Below, one piece after another: positions 21,744-31,465 of a stretch of 64,000 bases of DNA; position 1 is the first letter of the stretch; each line of letters starts with the position of its first letter. The notes beneath the pieces were generated by a model that worked only from the letters and a program-made list of their open reading frames with translations, had not been told where the DNA came from and did no database searches. The position numbers were made by a program, and so were the translations under genes. Origin of the DNA: Blattabacterium cuenoti. Its GTDB lineage: Bacteria; Bacteroidota; Bacteroidia; Flavobacteriales; Blattabacteriaceae. Location: assembly GCF_014252115.1 (NCBI RefSeq), contig NZ_CP059211.1, positions 567,802 to 631,801 on the forward strand. The letters are read 5' to 3'.

Positions 21744-23135
21744 ATGAAAATCCGGTATTCAGATCTAATTGATCAAACTTTTAATTTTCCTACTGAGGAA
21801 TTTTCTATAAAAAATAATCTTTTAGAATTTCACGGAATTCCATTAATGGATCTCATAAAAAAATATGGGACTCCATTAAAATTTACATACTTACCGAAAA
21901 TATCTCAAAATATACGAAAGGCTAAAAAATGGTTTAATAAAGCAATTCATTCTAATCAATACAATAATAAATATACTTATTGTTATTGTACAAAAAGTTC
22001 TCATTTCTCTTTTGTATTAGAAGAAGTTTTAAAAAATAATATTAGTATTGAAACTTCATATGCTTATGATATTGAAATTGTAAAAAATCTTTATCAAAAA
22101 GGAAAAACTACTAAAAATATTGAAGTTGTATGCAACGGGTTTAAAACTGAAAATTATATTGAAAATATTTCAGAACTTATTAACAACGGATTTTATAATA
22201 CAATTCCAATATTAGATAACTCTGATGAGTTAGAAAAACTCAGTTTATTCATTAATTATCCTTTTAAATTAGGTATACGTATAGCTTCAGAAGAAGAACC
22301 AAAATTTGAATTTTATACTTCTAGATTAGGAATAGGATATAAAGATATTATTTTTTTTTACTTGAATAAAATAAAAAATAACCCTAAAGTTGAATTAAAA
22401 ATGTTACATTTTTTTATTAATACAGGGATCAAAGATACTGCCTATTATTGGAACGAACTTTTCAAATGTTTGCATATTTATGCTAAATTGAAAAAAATAG
22501 CACCAGAATTGGAAATTTTAAATATAGGAGGAGGGTTTCCTATTAAAACATCTATGTCTTTCAAATACGATTATGAATATATGACCAACGAAATTGTTTA
22601 TCAGATAAAAAAATTTTGTCAAAAAGAAAATATCTCAGAACCCCATATTTACACAGAATTTGGGGCTTATACAGTTGGAGAAAGTGGAGGAATGTTGTAT
22701 AAAATACTTAATCAAAAACGTCAAAATGATAGGGAAAAATGGAATATGATAGATAGTTCTTTTATGACGACACTTCCCGACACTTGGGCAATAAGCCAAA
22801 GATTCATTATGATGGCAATTAATCGTTGGAATGATTGTTATGAAAGAGTTTTTTTAGGGGGATTGACATGTGATAGTGATGATTATTATAATTCAGAACA
22901 ACATATGAATGCTATATATCTTCCTTGTTTTCATCAAGAAACTCCACTTTACATTGGTTTTTTTAATACTGGAGCTTATCAAGACACAATAAGTGGATAT
23001 GGAGGTGTGCATCATTGTTTAATTCCTCAACCTATTCACATATTGATAGATCATGATGAAAAAAAAAATTTTGTGTATAAAATTTTTCGTCATTCACAAA
23101 GTCCCGAAGAAATTATGAAAATATTAGGTTATTGA
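21744..23135 (+). CDS. speA: Biosynthetic arginine decarboxylase (PLP-dependent)
   Basis: Decarboxylates arginine to agmatine. The 463-residue protein is a fold-type III PLP decarboxylase. YCTKSSHF places the PLP lysine at residue 84, GGGFP is the glycine-rich phosphate-binding loop, and FGAYTVGESG and GGLTCDSDD carry the later active-site residues. It is much shorter than E. coli SpeA (~630-660 residues), as in the compact Bacteroidetes form. Its TGA stop overlaps the TTG start of the agmatinase gene by 4 nt, a tight two-gene operon for making putrescine and urea from arginine. Confidence 0.9.
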   Translation: MKIRYSDLIDQTFNFPTEEFSIKNNLLEFHGIPLMDLIKKYGTPLKFTYLPKISQNIRKAKKWFNKAIHSNQYNNKYTYCYCTKSSHFSFVLEEVLKNNISIETSYAYDIEIVKNLYQKGKTTKNIEVVCNGFKTENYIENISELINNGFYNTIPILDNSDELEKLSLFINYPFKLGIRIASEEEPKFEFYTSRLGIGYKDIIFFYLNKIKNNPKVELKMLHFFINTGIKDTAYYWNELFKCLHIYAKLKKIAPELEILNIGGGFPIKTSMSFKYDYEYMTNEIVYQIKKFCQKENISEPHIYTEFGAYTVGESGGMLYKILNQKRQNDREKWNMIDSSFMTTLPDTWAISQRFIMMAINRWNDCYERVFLGGLTCDSDDYYNSEQHMNAIYLPCFHQETPLYIGFFNTGAYQDTISGYGGVHHCLIPQPIHILIDHDEKKNFVYKIFRHSQSPEEIMKILGY

Positions 23136-23995
23136 AATTTAATTATAAAAAAAAAACTTTTGCTGGAATACCTAAAAAGTATGCTAAACTTGATAAATCT
23201 CAAACGGTACTTATTCCAGTTCCATATGACTATACTCAAACATGGAAAAAAGGATCTAAAAAAGGACCCAAAGCTTTTTTAGATGCATCAAAACATATGG
23301 AATTGTATGATATTGAGACTGATTCAGAAGTTTATAGAAAAGGAATCTTTCTTGTTCCATCTATTGTTACCCCTTTAATCTCTACAAAAGAGATGATTAA
23401 AAAAGTATATGATATTACAAAAAAATATCTTTCTAAAGAAAAATTCATAACATTTATAGGTGGAGATCATTCTATATCAATAGGAAGTATTAGATCTTTT
23501 GGAGAAAAATATAAAAATTTAAGTATTCTTCATATGGACGCGCATACAGATTTACGTCCTATATACAAAGGGGATCCCTATAATCACGCTTGTTCCATGT
23601 ACGAAGCTTCTAAAAAATATCCTTTGATACAAATAGGAATTCGTAGTATGGATATACTAGAGAAAAAATACATCCAAAAAGGAAACATATTTTATATGCA
23701 TGATATTTATAAAAATAATTTATGGATGAAAGAAGCTATTCATAAATTATCTAAAAACGTATTCATTACTATAGATATAGATGTTTTCGATCCTAGTATA
23801 GCACCTTCAACTGGTACTCCAGAACCAGGAGGTTTGTTTTGGTATACAACTTTAAAATTTTTGAAAAAAGTTTTTCAAAAAAGAAATGTAGTAGGATTTG
23901 ATATTGTTGAACTTTTACCTAACAATAAGGAATCTTCTACAGATTTTTTAACTGTAAAACTTTATTATAAATTATTATCATATAAACATACTTAA
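23132..23995 (+). CDS. speB: Agmatinase (ureohydrolase family)
   Basis: Hydrolyses agmatine to putrescine and urea. The 287-residue protein has the binuclear manganese ligands of ureohydrolases: GGDHS at 110-114, DAHTD at 136-140, and IDIDVFDPSIAPSTGTPEPG with Asp215 and Asp217. The start is a TTG overlapping the speA stop (TTGA); the first in-frame ATG lies far inside the protein. Arginase is a possible alternative from the fold alone, but the overlap with speA favours agmatinase. The urea released could feed urease, known in Blattabacterium but not present in this window. Confidence 0.88.
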   Translation: MKFNYKKKTFAGIPKKYAKLDKSQTVLIPVPYDYTQTWKKGSKKGPKAFLDASKHMELYDIETDSEVYRKGIFLVPSIVTPLISTKEMIKKVYDITKKYLSKEKFITFIGGDHSISIGSIRSFGEKYKNLSILHMDAHTDLRPIYKGDPYNHACSMYEASKKYPLIQIGIRSMDILEKKYIQKGNIFYMHDIYKNNLWMKEAIHKLSKNVFITIDIDVFDPSIAPSTGTPEPGGLFWYTTLKFLKKVFQKRNVVGFDIVELLPNNKESSTDFLTVKLYYKLLSYKHT

Positions 23996-24045
23996 TAAAT
24001 GTGAATTTATTATAAAAACAATATAATGAATATATATATGTGTAT

Positions 24046-24732
24046 ATGAAAAAAATTATTATAGCTATAGATGGATATTCTTCATCTGGAAAAAGTACTT
24101 TAGCAAAAGCCATTTCTGAAAAATTAAAATATAAACATATAGATAGTGGAGCTCTTTATAGAAGCATAGCTTTATTTGCTATTCAAAAAAAAATATTTAA
24201 TAGCGATTTATGGAATGTACATAATTTTATTCCTCTTTTGGAAAAAATAAACTTAAAATTTAAATGGAATAAAAAATACGGTCAAACAAATATTTTTTTA
24301 AATGAAGAAAATATTCAATCTAAAATAAGAACTGAAAAAATAGGAAAAAAAGTAAGTTTACTTGCTCAGATACCAGAAATTAGGAAAATATTAACTGTTA
24401 TGCAAAGAAATATTGGAAAAAATAAAGGAATTGTTGTAGATGGAAGAGATATAGGGAATTATGTATTTCCTAAATCGGAAATAAAAATATTTATGAAAGG
24501 ATCTATAGAAATTCGTTCTTATAGGAGATATCAAGATTTAAAAAAAAGAGGAGAAAAGGTTTCTTATGAAGAGGTAAAAAAAAATCTAATCCATAGAGAT
24601 ATAATGGATGTTTCACGAAATATTTCTCCACTTAAAAAATCTGTAGATTCGGTAGAAATAGACAATACATCGATGACTATAGAAGAGCAATTAAATTTAA
24701 TTTTTCAATTAATTAATAAAAAAACAAAATAA
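24046..24732 (+). CDS. cmk: Cytidylate kinase
   Basis: Phosphorylates CMP and dCMP to the diphosphates for RNA, DNA and lipid precursors. The 228-residue product starts MKKIIIAIDG with the P-loop GYSSSGKST at residues 10-18, followed by HIDSGALYR (monophosphate site) and VVDGRDIGNYVFP. The LID region includes RSYRRYQDLKKRGE. I use the ATG at 24046; a GTG at 24040 is an alternative start adding two residues. It lies in a same-strand run with speAB, fabG and menD, but spacing to fabG is only 18 bp and operon membership is inference. Confidence 0.95.
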   Translation: MKKIIIAIDGYSSSGKSTLAKAISEKLKYKHIDSGALYRSIALFAIQKKIFNSDLWNVHNFIPLLEKINLKFKWNKKYGQTNIFLNEENIQSKIRTEKIGKKVSLLAQIPEIRKILTVMQRNIGKNKGIVVDGRDIGNYVFPKSEIKIFMKGSIEIRSYRRYQDLKKRGEKVSYEEVKKNLIHRDIMDVSRNISPLKKSVDSVEIDNTSMTIEEQLNLIFQLINKKTK

Positions 24733-24750
24733 CCATATAATATTTATAAT

Positions 24751-25485
24751 ATGAAACTTTTAAATGGAAAAATAGCTGTAGTTACAGGAGGTTCAGGAGA
24801 TATAGGTAAATCGATTGTCAAAACTTTTGTACAACATGGAGCTAATGTTATTTTTACATTTTTTTCCTCAAAAAAAGAAGCAAAAAAATTAGAATTTGAA
24901 TTCAAAGATTTAGTTGAAGCATATAAAATAGATCTTTCGGATTTTAATTCATCGGAAAATTTAGTAAAAAAAGTAATAAAAAAATACGGAAGTTTAGATA
25001 TTTTAGTAAACAATGCAGGAATTATAAAAGATAATTTTTTGCTTAAAATATCGAAAAGTGATTGGGATAATGTAATAAAAACTAATTTATATTCTATATT
25101 TAATTTAACTAAACATGCTATTTATCCTATGATGAAACAAAAAAAAGGAAGTATTATTAACATGAGTTCTGTTGTGGGATTAACAGGAAATATTGGACAA
25201 TCTAATTATGCAGCATCTAAAGCAGGAATTATTGGATTCACAAAATCAGTAGCTAGAGAATTAGGAAAAAAAAATATTCGTTGTAATGCCATTGCTCCAG
25301 GTTATATTATAACAAAAATAAATTCTCATTTTATTCCTAGAATAAAAGAAAATTGGATAAAAAACATTCCATTAAAAAGACCCGGATATCCTCAAGATAT
25401 AGCTAATTCAACTTTATTTCTTGCTTCAGATTTATCAAATTATATTACAGGAATTGTATTAAATGTAAATGGAGGTTTAATTTAA
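24751..25485 (+). CDS. fabG: 3-oxoacyl-ACP reductase
   Basis: Reduces 3-oxoacyl-ACP to 3-hydroxyacyl-ACP with NADPH in fatty-acid elongation. The 244-residue SDR has the nucleotide motif VTGGSGDIGKS near the N-terminus, NNAGI, the catalytic Ser in NMSSVVGL, and the YxxxK pair in SNYAASKAG. It ends with FLASDLSNYITGIVLNVNGG, typical of FabG. With acpP, fabF and the FabZ domain also in the window, most of the elongation cycle is represented; the enoyl reductase is not seen. Confidence 0.94.
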   Translation: MKLLNGKIAVVTGGSGDIGKSIVKTFVQHGANVIFTFFSSKKEAKKLEFEFKDLVEAYKIDLSDFNSSENLVKKVIKKYGSLDILVNNAGIIKDNFLLKISKSDWDNVIKTNLYSIFNLTKHAIYPMMKQKKGSIINMSSVVGLTGNIGQSNYAASKAGIIGFTKSVARELGKKNIRCNAIAPGYIITKINSHFIPRIKENWIKNIPLKRPGYPQDIANSTLFLASDLSNYITGIVLNVNGGLI

Positions 25486-25492
25486 ATTGTCA

Positions 25493-27172
25493 ATGTATTC
25501 AAATAAAAAAATTGTACAAAGTTTAGGCGAAATTTTAAAAGCAAAATCTATATTTAATGTGATCATATCTCCAGGTTCTAGAAACGCTCCAATTATTATA
25601 CATTTTACTCAAAATAAAAGTTTTAAAACTTATAGTATTGTCGATGAAAGATGTGCAGGTTTTTTTGCTTTGGGAATAGCCCAACAAATAAGAAAACCTG
25701 TAGTGATTAGTTGTACTTCTGGGTCCTCTGTTGTTAATTTTTATCCTGCAATAACAGAGGCTTTTTATCAAAATGTACCACTTATTTTAGTAAGTGCAGA
25801 TAGACCAAAAGAAGTTATAAATATATTTGAAGGACAGACTATTTATCAGGAAAATATTTTTCAAAGACATGTAGTGGCCTCTATTCAATTAACAGAAGAT
25901 GAATCTGAATCAGGCATGTGGTATAATGATAGATTAATAAATGAATCCATTAATGAATGTGTTTTAAAAAATAAACCTATACATATTAATATTCCATTTT
26001 CAGAACCACTTTATGGTACTACAAATCATTTAAAAGTAAAACCAAAAATTATAAAAGCTATACCTGTTAAAAATTACATTGAAACATATTCTTATAAAAA
26101 AGAACAAAACATGTGGAAAAAATATAGTAAAAAAATGATTTTGTTAGGATTATTTTATCCGGAAAAAGATATGGAGAAAACCTTAAGAAAATTAAGTTTA
26201 GATCCTTCTATTGCAATTTTTACAGAAACTACGTCTCATGTGTATGGAAAATTTTTTTTTTCAAATATTGATCAACTTATTTTTAATATGAATCATAAAG
26301 AATGGATAAATTTAAAACCTCATATTTTACTAACTATTGGAATAAATATTATATCCAAAAAAATAAAACTTCTTTTAAGAAAATATCCTCCAGTATATCA
26401 TTGGCATATAGGTAAATATTATAAAAATTATCCAGATACTTATTATAGATTAACTACTTATTGGCCTATCAATCCAAAATCATTTTTTAAAATGATTAAT
26501 AATTTTAATAATCCTATTTCAGATTATAGAAAAAAATGGGAAAAGTTAAGAAAAGAAAAAATAAAAAAACATAAAATTTTTTTCAAAAAAGAAAAAAGTT
26601 TTTCGGATTTAAAAGTTTTATTCTTTGTATTCAAATCTATACCTAACAATACCATTTTGCAATTAGGAAATAGTATGATTATAAGATACTATCAGCTTTT
26701 TGATAAAAAAAAATATTCTATTAAATCTTATTGTAATCGCGGAACTTCAGGAATAGATGGATGTGTTTCTACTGCTATAGGTTCTGCTACTATCATAAAA
26801 AAAACTGTAACATTAATTATTGGAGATATAAGTTTTTTTTATGATAGCAATGCTTTGTGGAACAATTATATTCCAAAAAATTTTAGAATTATACTTATTA
26901 ATAATGGAGGAGGTAATATTTTTAGATTCATTTCAGAAAGTGAATTACCTGAAAAAATATTCAATTTTTTCGAAACAAAACATATTTTTTCTGCAGAAAA
27001 AATATGTGAAATGTTTCATTGGAGATATGAAAAAGTACATGATCAATATGCTTTAAAAAATAGTTTATCATATTTTTGGAAAAAATCAAATCATCCTTTT
27101 TTATTAGAAATAAATACTCAAAAATATAATAACGCTAAAATTTTGAAAAAATACCTATCTTATATTTCCTAA
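25493..27172 (+). CDS. menD: SEPHCHC synthase (menaquinone synthesis)
   Basis: Thiamine-diphosphate enzyme adding 2-oxoglutarate-derived succinic semialdehyde to isochorismate, the first committed step of menaquinone synthesis. The 559-residue protein has the MenD start region SPGSRNAPIIIHF, DERCAGFFALGIA, CTSGSSVVNFYPAITEA, and the C-terminal ThDP-binding segment NRGTSGIDG through GDISFFYDSNAL and NNGGGNIF. The start is the ATG at 25493; a TTG at 25487 is also in frame. It follows fabG by 7 bp. Menaquinone would be the respiratory quinone, as in Bacteroidetes. Confidence 0.95.
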   Translation: MYSNKKIVQSLGEILKAKSIFNVIISPGSRNAPIIIHFTQNKSFKTYSIVDERCAGFFALGIAQQIRKPVVISCTSGSSVVNFYPAITEAFYQNVPLILVSADRPKEVINIFEGQTIYQENIFQRHVVASIQLTEDESESGMWYNDRLINESINECVLKNKPIHINIPFSEPLYGTTNHLKVKPKIIKAIPVKNYIETYSYKKEQNMWKKYSKKMILLGLFYPEKDMEKTLRKLSLDPSIAIFTETTSHVYGKFFFSNIDQLIFNMNHKEWINLKPHILLTIGINIISKKIKLLLRKYPPVYHWHIGKYYKNYPDTYYRLTTYWPINPKSFFKMINNFNNPISDYRKKWEKLRKEKIKKHKIFFKKEKSFSDLKVLFFVFKSIPNNTILQLGNSMIIRYYQLFDKKKYSIKSYCNRGTSGIDGCVSTAIGSATIIKKTVTLIIGDISFFYDSNALWNNYIPKNFRIILINNGGGNIFRFISESELPEKIFNFFETKHIFSAEKICEMFHWRYEKVHDQYALKNSLSYFWKKSNHPFLLEINTQKYNNAKILKKYLSYIS

Positions 27173-27617
27173 TTTCAAAAATAATATCCCATAAAACTTT
27201 TATTCTTGCAAAAATTTCTCTAAACTGTGTTTTACCATCAAAAGTAAGGCTTTTAGCATTAAACCCAATCACATCCAATCCTAAACAATTTCCAATAAAA
27301 ATAGCTCTTTCATTATGAAATCTTTGAGATATAATCGTAAATTTTTTTTGGTGAAAAATTTTATAAACTCTGATAATAGAATGCAAAGTATTAATTCCAT
27401 AAAAATCTTCATATATAAAACGAGAAGGAATCCCTTTTTTTATTAATTCCTTTTTCATCATTTTTGGTTCATTATAATTTTTTTCTCTATTATCTCCACT
27501 GACAATAATATAACGTATTTTTCTATGACGGAAAAGGAAAAAAGCTGCATCTATTCTATACTTAAAATAAGCGTTAATCCCTCCTCCATGCAAATATTTA
27601 GAAGTACCTAAAACCAC
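27135..27617 (-). CDS. sanA: SanA/YdcF-like (DUF218) protein with unclear start
   Basis: DUF218-family protein of the SanA type, implicated in envelope barrier function. Motifs are VVLGTSKYLHGGG, YFKYRIDAAFFL, VSGDNREKNYNEPKMM and SQRFHNERAIFI. The coordinates use the only standard start, a GTG at 27617, which is the second Val of VVLGTS and would remove the membrane anchor. The same frame stays open upstream to a TAA at 27747-27749 and encodes a membrane span (RIFFLIISFIVFCYVG) as SanA proteins have, but with no ATG, GTG or TTG. The real gene may use ATT/ATA or may have lost its start. Its 3' end overlaps menD, convergent, by 38 nt. Confidence 0.65.
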   Translation of the reverse strand: MVLGTSKYLHGGGINAYFKYRIDAAFFLFRHRKIRYIIVSGDNREKNYNEPKMMKKELIKKGIPSRFIYEDFYGINTLHSIIRVYKIFHQKKFTIISQRFHNERAIFIGNCLGLDVIGFNAKSLTFDGKTQFREIFARIKVLWDIIFEIRKYKIGIFSKF

Positions 27618-27756
27618 ACCAAATGTATTATATGGAATACAATTAATAGAATTATAACTTTTTCTTTTCGACGAAAAACTTATTCCAACATAACAGAATA
27701 CAATAAATGAAATAATAAGAAAAAATATACGTTTTATTTTTTCTAATTAATGCTAA

Positions 27757-30700
27757 CTAAAAAGAATCATCCTCTATAGTCCATTCTCCTTTTTCTAAAA
27801 AAAATTCTATTTGTTTAAATTTAATATTTTTAGTTTCTCCCGTAATTAAATGACGAATATTAATTCTATTATTTCTCCCTAATTTTTTTTTATCTTTTCT
27901 TTTCATCAAAAGATTTGTTTTAAAATTATTTTTGTGTTTTGGAAAACACATAATATCTCCTCTTATAATAGTGGATTTAAGCAAAAAAGAAATAATTTTT
28001 TTGTTTATCTCATAAACTCTTTCTTGAAATAAATTAAAAGCATTTTGTTTATAAACAATAAGAGGATCTTTTTGTTCAAAAACAGCATTCTGTACAGAAT
28101 GTCGTAAACTATCCATCTCACGTAAATGTTCTTTCCATTTTTCATCCACGAAACATAATATAGTCTTTTTTTCAAACATGGATAACAAAGATTTTCCTTT
28201 TGTATTATAAAATTCTTGTAAATTTGATACAGAAACTATATTTTGATTTCCATCTGTTAAAATAATCCGTATTTGATAAAATACGTGATTATTTTTATCT
28301 ATAATATTAATATTAGATATAATAGGTGTTATATCATGATTAATCATTTTTATTTTCTTTTTCTCATAAAAATCAAGAATTATATCATGTAATTTTCTAA
28401 CACAATCATGTTCTTTATATAAAAAAAACTCATTTTCTTGTATCGGAAATTTAATACCAAAAACTTGAAGGAATTCATATTCCAAACTCTTAAAATCATT
28501 GAGAGACTTGTTTACAGTAATCATTATATCTAATAAAATATAAACCATATTAGAAATATCTAAACCTAATTCATTTCCAAACAATGCATTTCTTCGTTTT
28601 TTATAAATAAAAGCCCTCTGTTTATTAATCACATCATCATAGTCTAATAAACGTTTTCGTATACTAAAATTATTATCCTCTATTTTTTTTTGTGCTTTTT
28701 CAATAGATTTAGTCAGTAAAGGGTGTTGTATAATATCTCCTTCCTTATGTCCAAATCTGTCCATTAATTTAGAAAGTCTTTCTGAATTAATAAATAAACG
28801 AATTAAATTATCTTCTAAAGACACATAAAATTGAGAACTACCTGGATCCCCTTGACGTCCTGACCTACCTCTTAATTGATTATCTACTCTTCTAGAATCA
28901 TGTCTTTCAGTTCCTAAAACTGCCAATCCTCCATTTTCAATAACTTCTTTTGACACTTTAATATCAGTTCCACGACCAGCCATATTAGTTGCTATAGTTA
29001 CGGATCCAGGAAAACCTGCTTTTGCTATGATTTCAGCTTCCTTTTCATGTAATTTTGCATTTAAAACATTATGTGGTATTTTCATAAATTTCAAAGCTCT
29101 ACTTAAAAATTCTGAAACTTCAACAGAAGTAGTTCCAACAAGAACAGGTCGTTTTTCATTTCTAGATAAAAAAACAATTTTTTTTATGACAGCATTATAC
29201 TTTTCTCGTTTTGTTTTAAAAACAAGATCTTGTAAATCTATTCTTTGTATTTTCTTATGTGTAGGAATTATTACTACATCTAACTTATAAATATGCCAAA
29301 ATTCTCCAGACTCTGTTTCTGCTGTTCCTGTCATTCCAGATATTTTCCTATACATTCTAAAATAATTTTGCAAAGTTATCGTAGCCAAAGTCTGACTGGA
29401 AGATTCTACTTGAACATCTTCTTTAGCTTCTATAGCTTGATGTAATCCATCAGAATAACGTCTCCCTTCCATTATACGACCAGTTTGTTCATCTACTATT
29501 TTCACTTTTCCTCCTAAAACAACATAATCTATATTTTTTTCAAATAAAGTGAAAGCTTTAAGTAATTGATTTATAGTATGAATTCTTTGTGATTTGATAT
29601 AGAAATTCTTCATAAGTTCTTCCTTTTCTTTTATTTCTTTTTCCTTAGAAAAATTTTTTTTCTCTAATTCAGTTAATTCTAGATTAACATCCGGTAAGAC
29701 AAAAAAACTTATATCTTCCACATTTTTCGATAAAAATTCAATTCCTTTATCTGTTAATTCTACAGTGTTATTTTTTTCATCAATAACAAAATAAAGATCT
29801 TGATCCACTTTATACATTTCTCTTCCGTGATCTTTAAAATATTGATTTTCAGTTTTTTGTAAAATCAAACGAATATTATCTTCACTCAAGAATTTTATCA
29901 AAGATTTTTTTTTCGGTAAACCACGATATGCCTGAAATAATTTAAAACCTCCTAATTTTTTTTCTCCATTTTTAATCAAATTTCTTGCTTCATATAAGAA
30001 ATTATTAACTATCACATTTTGTTTATTTACCAAAATTTTTACTTTTCCTTTAAATAATTCAAATTCTTCTTTATTATCTTTTTTAGAATCAACAGGACCC
30101 GATATAATTAAAGGAGTACGTGCTTCATCTATCAAAACAGAATCTATTTCATCTATAATAGCATAATTTAATTCTCTTTGAACTAAATCCTCTTTAGAAG
30201 AAGCCATATTATCACGTAAATAATCGAAACCAAACTCATTATTAGTTCCATAAGTAATATCTGCTTGATAAGCTTTCCTTCGCATATATACATCAGAAGA
30301 CGAGTAATTATCAATACAGTCAACTCTTAACCCATGAAATTCCATTAAAGGAGCCATCCAACTTGTATCTCTTCTAGATAAATAATTATTTACTGTAACA
30401 ATATGTACACCCCTTCCAGATAAAGCATTCAAATAAGCAGATAAAGTTGCTACAAAAGTCTTTCCTTCTCCTGTAGCCATCTCTGCTATCTTTCCCTGAT
30501 GTAACACGACTCCCCCCATTAATTGAACATCATAATGTACCATATCCCATACTATACTCTTTCCATGTGCATTCCACTCATTTTTCCAAATTGATTGATC
30601 TCCATTTAAATGGATATAAGACTTTATTTTTGATAATTCTTTATCAAAAGAAGTAGAACTTACAACAAGTTGTTTTTCTTCTTTTAAACGTCTAGTAGTT

Positions 30701-31056
30701 TCTTTAATGATAACGAAAGCTTGAGGTAAAATATCTATTAATACTTTTTGCTCTACTTTATAACATTCTTCTTTAAGATTTTCAATACTTGAATATATGT
30801 TTTCCAATACATTAACAGAACAAAATTTTTCTTTTATTTCTTTCAAAAAATTTTGTTCTTCATCATAAAATCTTTTTGTAGATTTTTGTATAATATTTTT
30901 TAAGTCTTGAGTTTTATTTCTTAATCCATCATCAGATAACAAAAATATCTTTTTCTCTTCTTTTTTAATTTGAAGTAAAAATTTTTTAACCTCTTTTAGG
31001 TCTCTATCATTTTTATTGATTAATAACTTATTTAAAATATTTCTGATAAAACTCAT
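27757..31056 (-). CDS. secA: Preprotein translocase ATPase SecA
   Basis: Motor ATPase driving proteins through SecYEG. At 1099 residues it is long, as in Bacteroidetes, due to inserted segments. Walker A MATGEGKT is at 193-200, followed by GTNNEFGFDYLRDNM, the DEAD-like IIDEIDSVLIDEARTP, TIATNMAGRGTDI and QLRGRSGRQGDPG. The C-terminus has no cysteine-rich zinc-binding motif. It lies upstream of the sanA-like gene on the same strand, with a 40-bp spacer to the DUF2795 gene. Confidence 0.96.
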   Translation of the reverse strand: MSFIRNILNKLLINKNDRDLKEVKKFLLQIKKEEKKIFLLSDDGLRNKTQDLKNIIQKSTKRFYDEEQNFLKEIKEKFCSVNVLENIYSSIENLKEECYKVEQKVLIDILPQAFVIIKETTRRLKEEKQLVVSSTSFDKELSKIKSYIHLNGDQSIWKNEWNAHGKSIVWDMVHYDVQLMGGVVLHQGKIAEMATGEGKTFVATLSAYLNALSGRGVHIVTVNNYLSRRDTSWMAPLMEFHGLRVDCIDNYSSSDVYMRRKAYQADITYGTNNEFGFDYLRDNMASSKEDLVQRELNYAIIDEIDSVLIDEARTPLIISGPVDSKKDNKEEFELFKGKVKILVNKQNVIVNNFLYEARNLIKNGEKKLGGFKLFQAYRGLPKKKSLIKFLSEDNIRLILQKTENQYFKDHGREMYKVDQDLYFVIDEKNNTVELTDKGIEFLSKNVEDISFFVLPDVNLELTELEKKNFSKEKEIKEKEELMKNFYIKSQRIHTINQLLKAFTLFEKNIDYVVLGGKVKIVDEQTGRIMEGRRYSDGLHQAIEAKEDVQVESSSQTLATITLQNYFRMYRKISGMTGTAETESGEFWHIYKLDVVIIPTHKKIQRIDLQDLVFKTKREKYNAVIKKIVFLSRNEKRPVLVGTTSVEVSEFLSRALKFMKIPHNVLNAKLHEKEAEIIAKAGFPGSVTIATNMAGRGTDIKVSKEVIENGGLAVLGTERHDSRRVDNQLRGRSGRQGDPGSSQFYVSLEDNLIRLFINSERLSKLMDRFGHKEGDIIQHPLLTKSIEKAQKKIEDNNFSIRKRLLDYDDVINKQRAFIYKKRRNALFGNELGLDISNMVYILLDIMITVNKSLNDFKSLEYEFLQVFGIKFPIQENEFFLYKEHDCVRKLHDIILDFYEKKKIKMINHDITPIISNINIIDKNNHVFYQIRIILTDGNQNIVSVSNLQEFYNTKGKSLLSMFEKKTILCFVDEKWKEHLREMDSLRHSVQNAVFEQKDPLIVYKQNAFNLFQERVYEINKKIISFLLKSTIIRGDIMCFPKHKNNFKTNLLMKRKDKKKLGRNNRINIRHLITGETKNIKFKQIEFFLEKGEWTIEDDSF

Positions 31057-31095
31057 TAAAAAATATATATCAAAACTGTTAAAAAAATAAACAAT

Positions 31096-31329
31096 TTAAA
31101 GTTCATATTCATCTCTGTTCCAATAAAAATCTTCGTCATCACGTGGATAATCTGCCCATATATCTTCTATAGATTCAAAAACTTCTCCTTCTCCATTTTC
31201 TAATTGTTGAAGATTTTCAACAACTTCTAAAGGTGCTCCAGTACGAATAGCAAAATCAATTAATTCCTCTTTTGTTGCAGGCCAAGGAGCATCTTCTAGA
31301 TGAGAAGCTAATTCTAAAGTCCAATACAT
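31096..31329 (-). CDS. DUF2795 domain protein
   Basis: A 77-residue acidic protein starting MYWTLELASHLEDAPWPATKEELIDFA and continuing ENLQQLENGEGEVFESIEDIW and DEDFYWNRDEYEL. It matches the DUF2795 family, small and strongly conserved in Bacteroidetes, function unknown. The base composition is less A-rich than its neighbours and the sequence unusually well kept for this genome, pointing to strong purifying selection. It lies 40 bp upstream of secA on the same strand and may be cotranscribed. Confidence 0.85.
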   Translation of the reverse strand: MYWTLELASHLEDAPWPATKEELIDFAIRTGAPLEVVENLQQLENGEGEVFESIEDIWADYPRDDEDFYWNRDEYEL

Positions 31330-31465
31330 ATATTGATATTTTTAACTATTAAAAAATAATAAAAATGATATTTTATTTTTATATATTTGATTTTCAAAAA
31401 TCAATGAACTTTTTCATATAAAATTACAAGATAAAATTAGTGAATTTAAATTACAAATAAATTGC

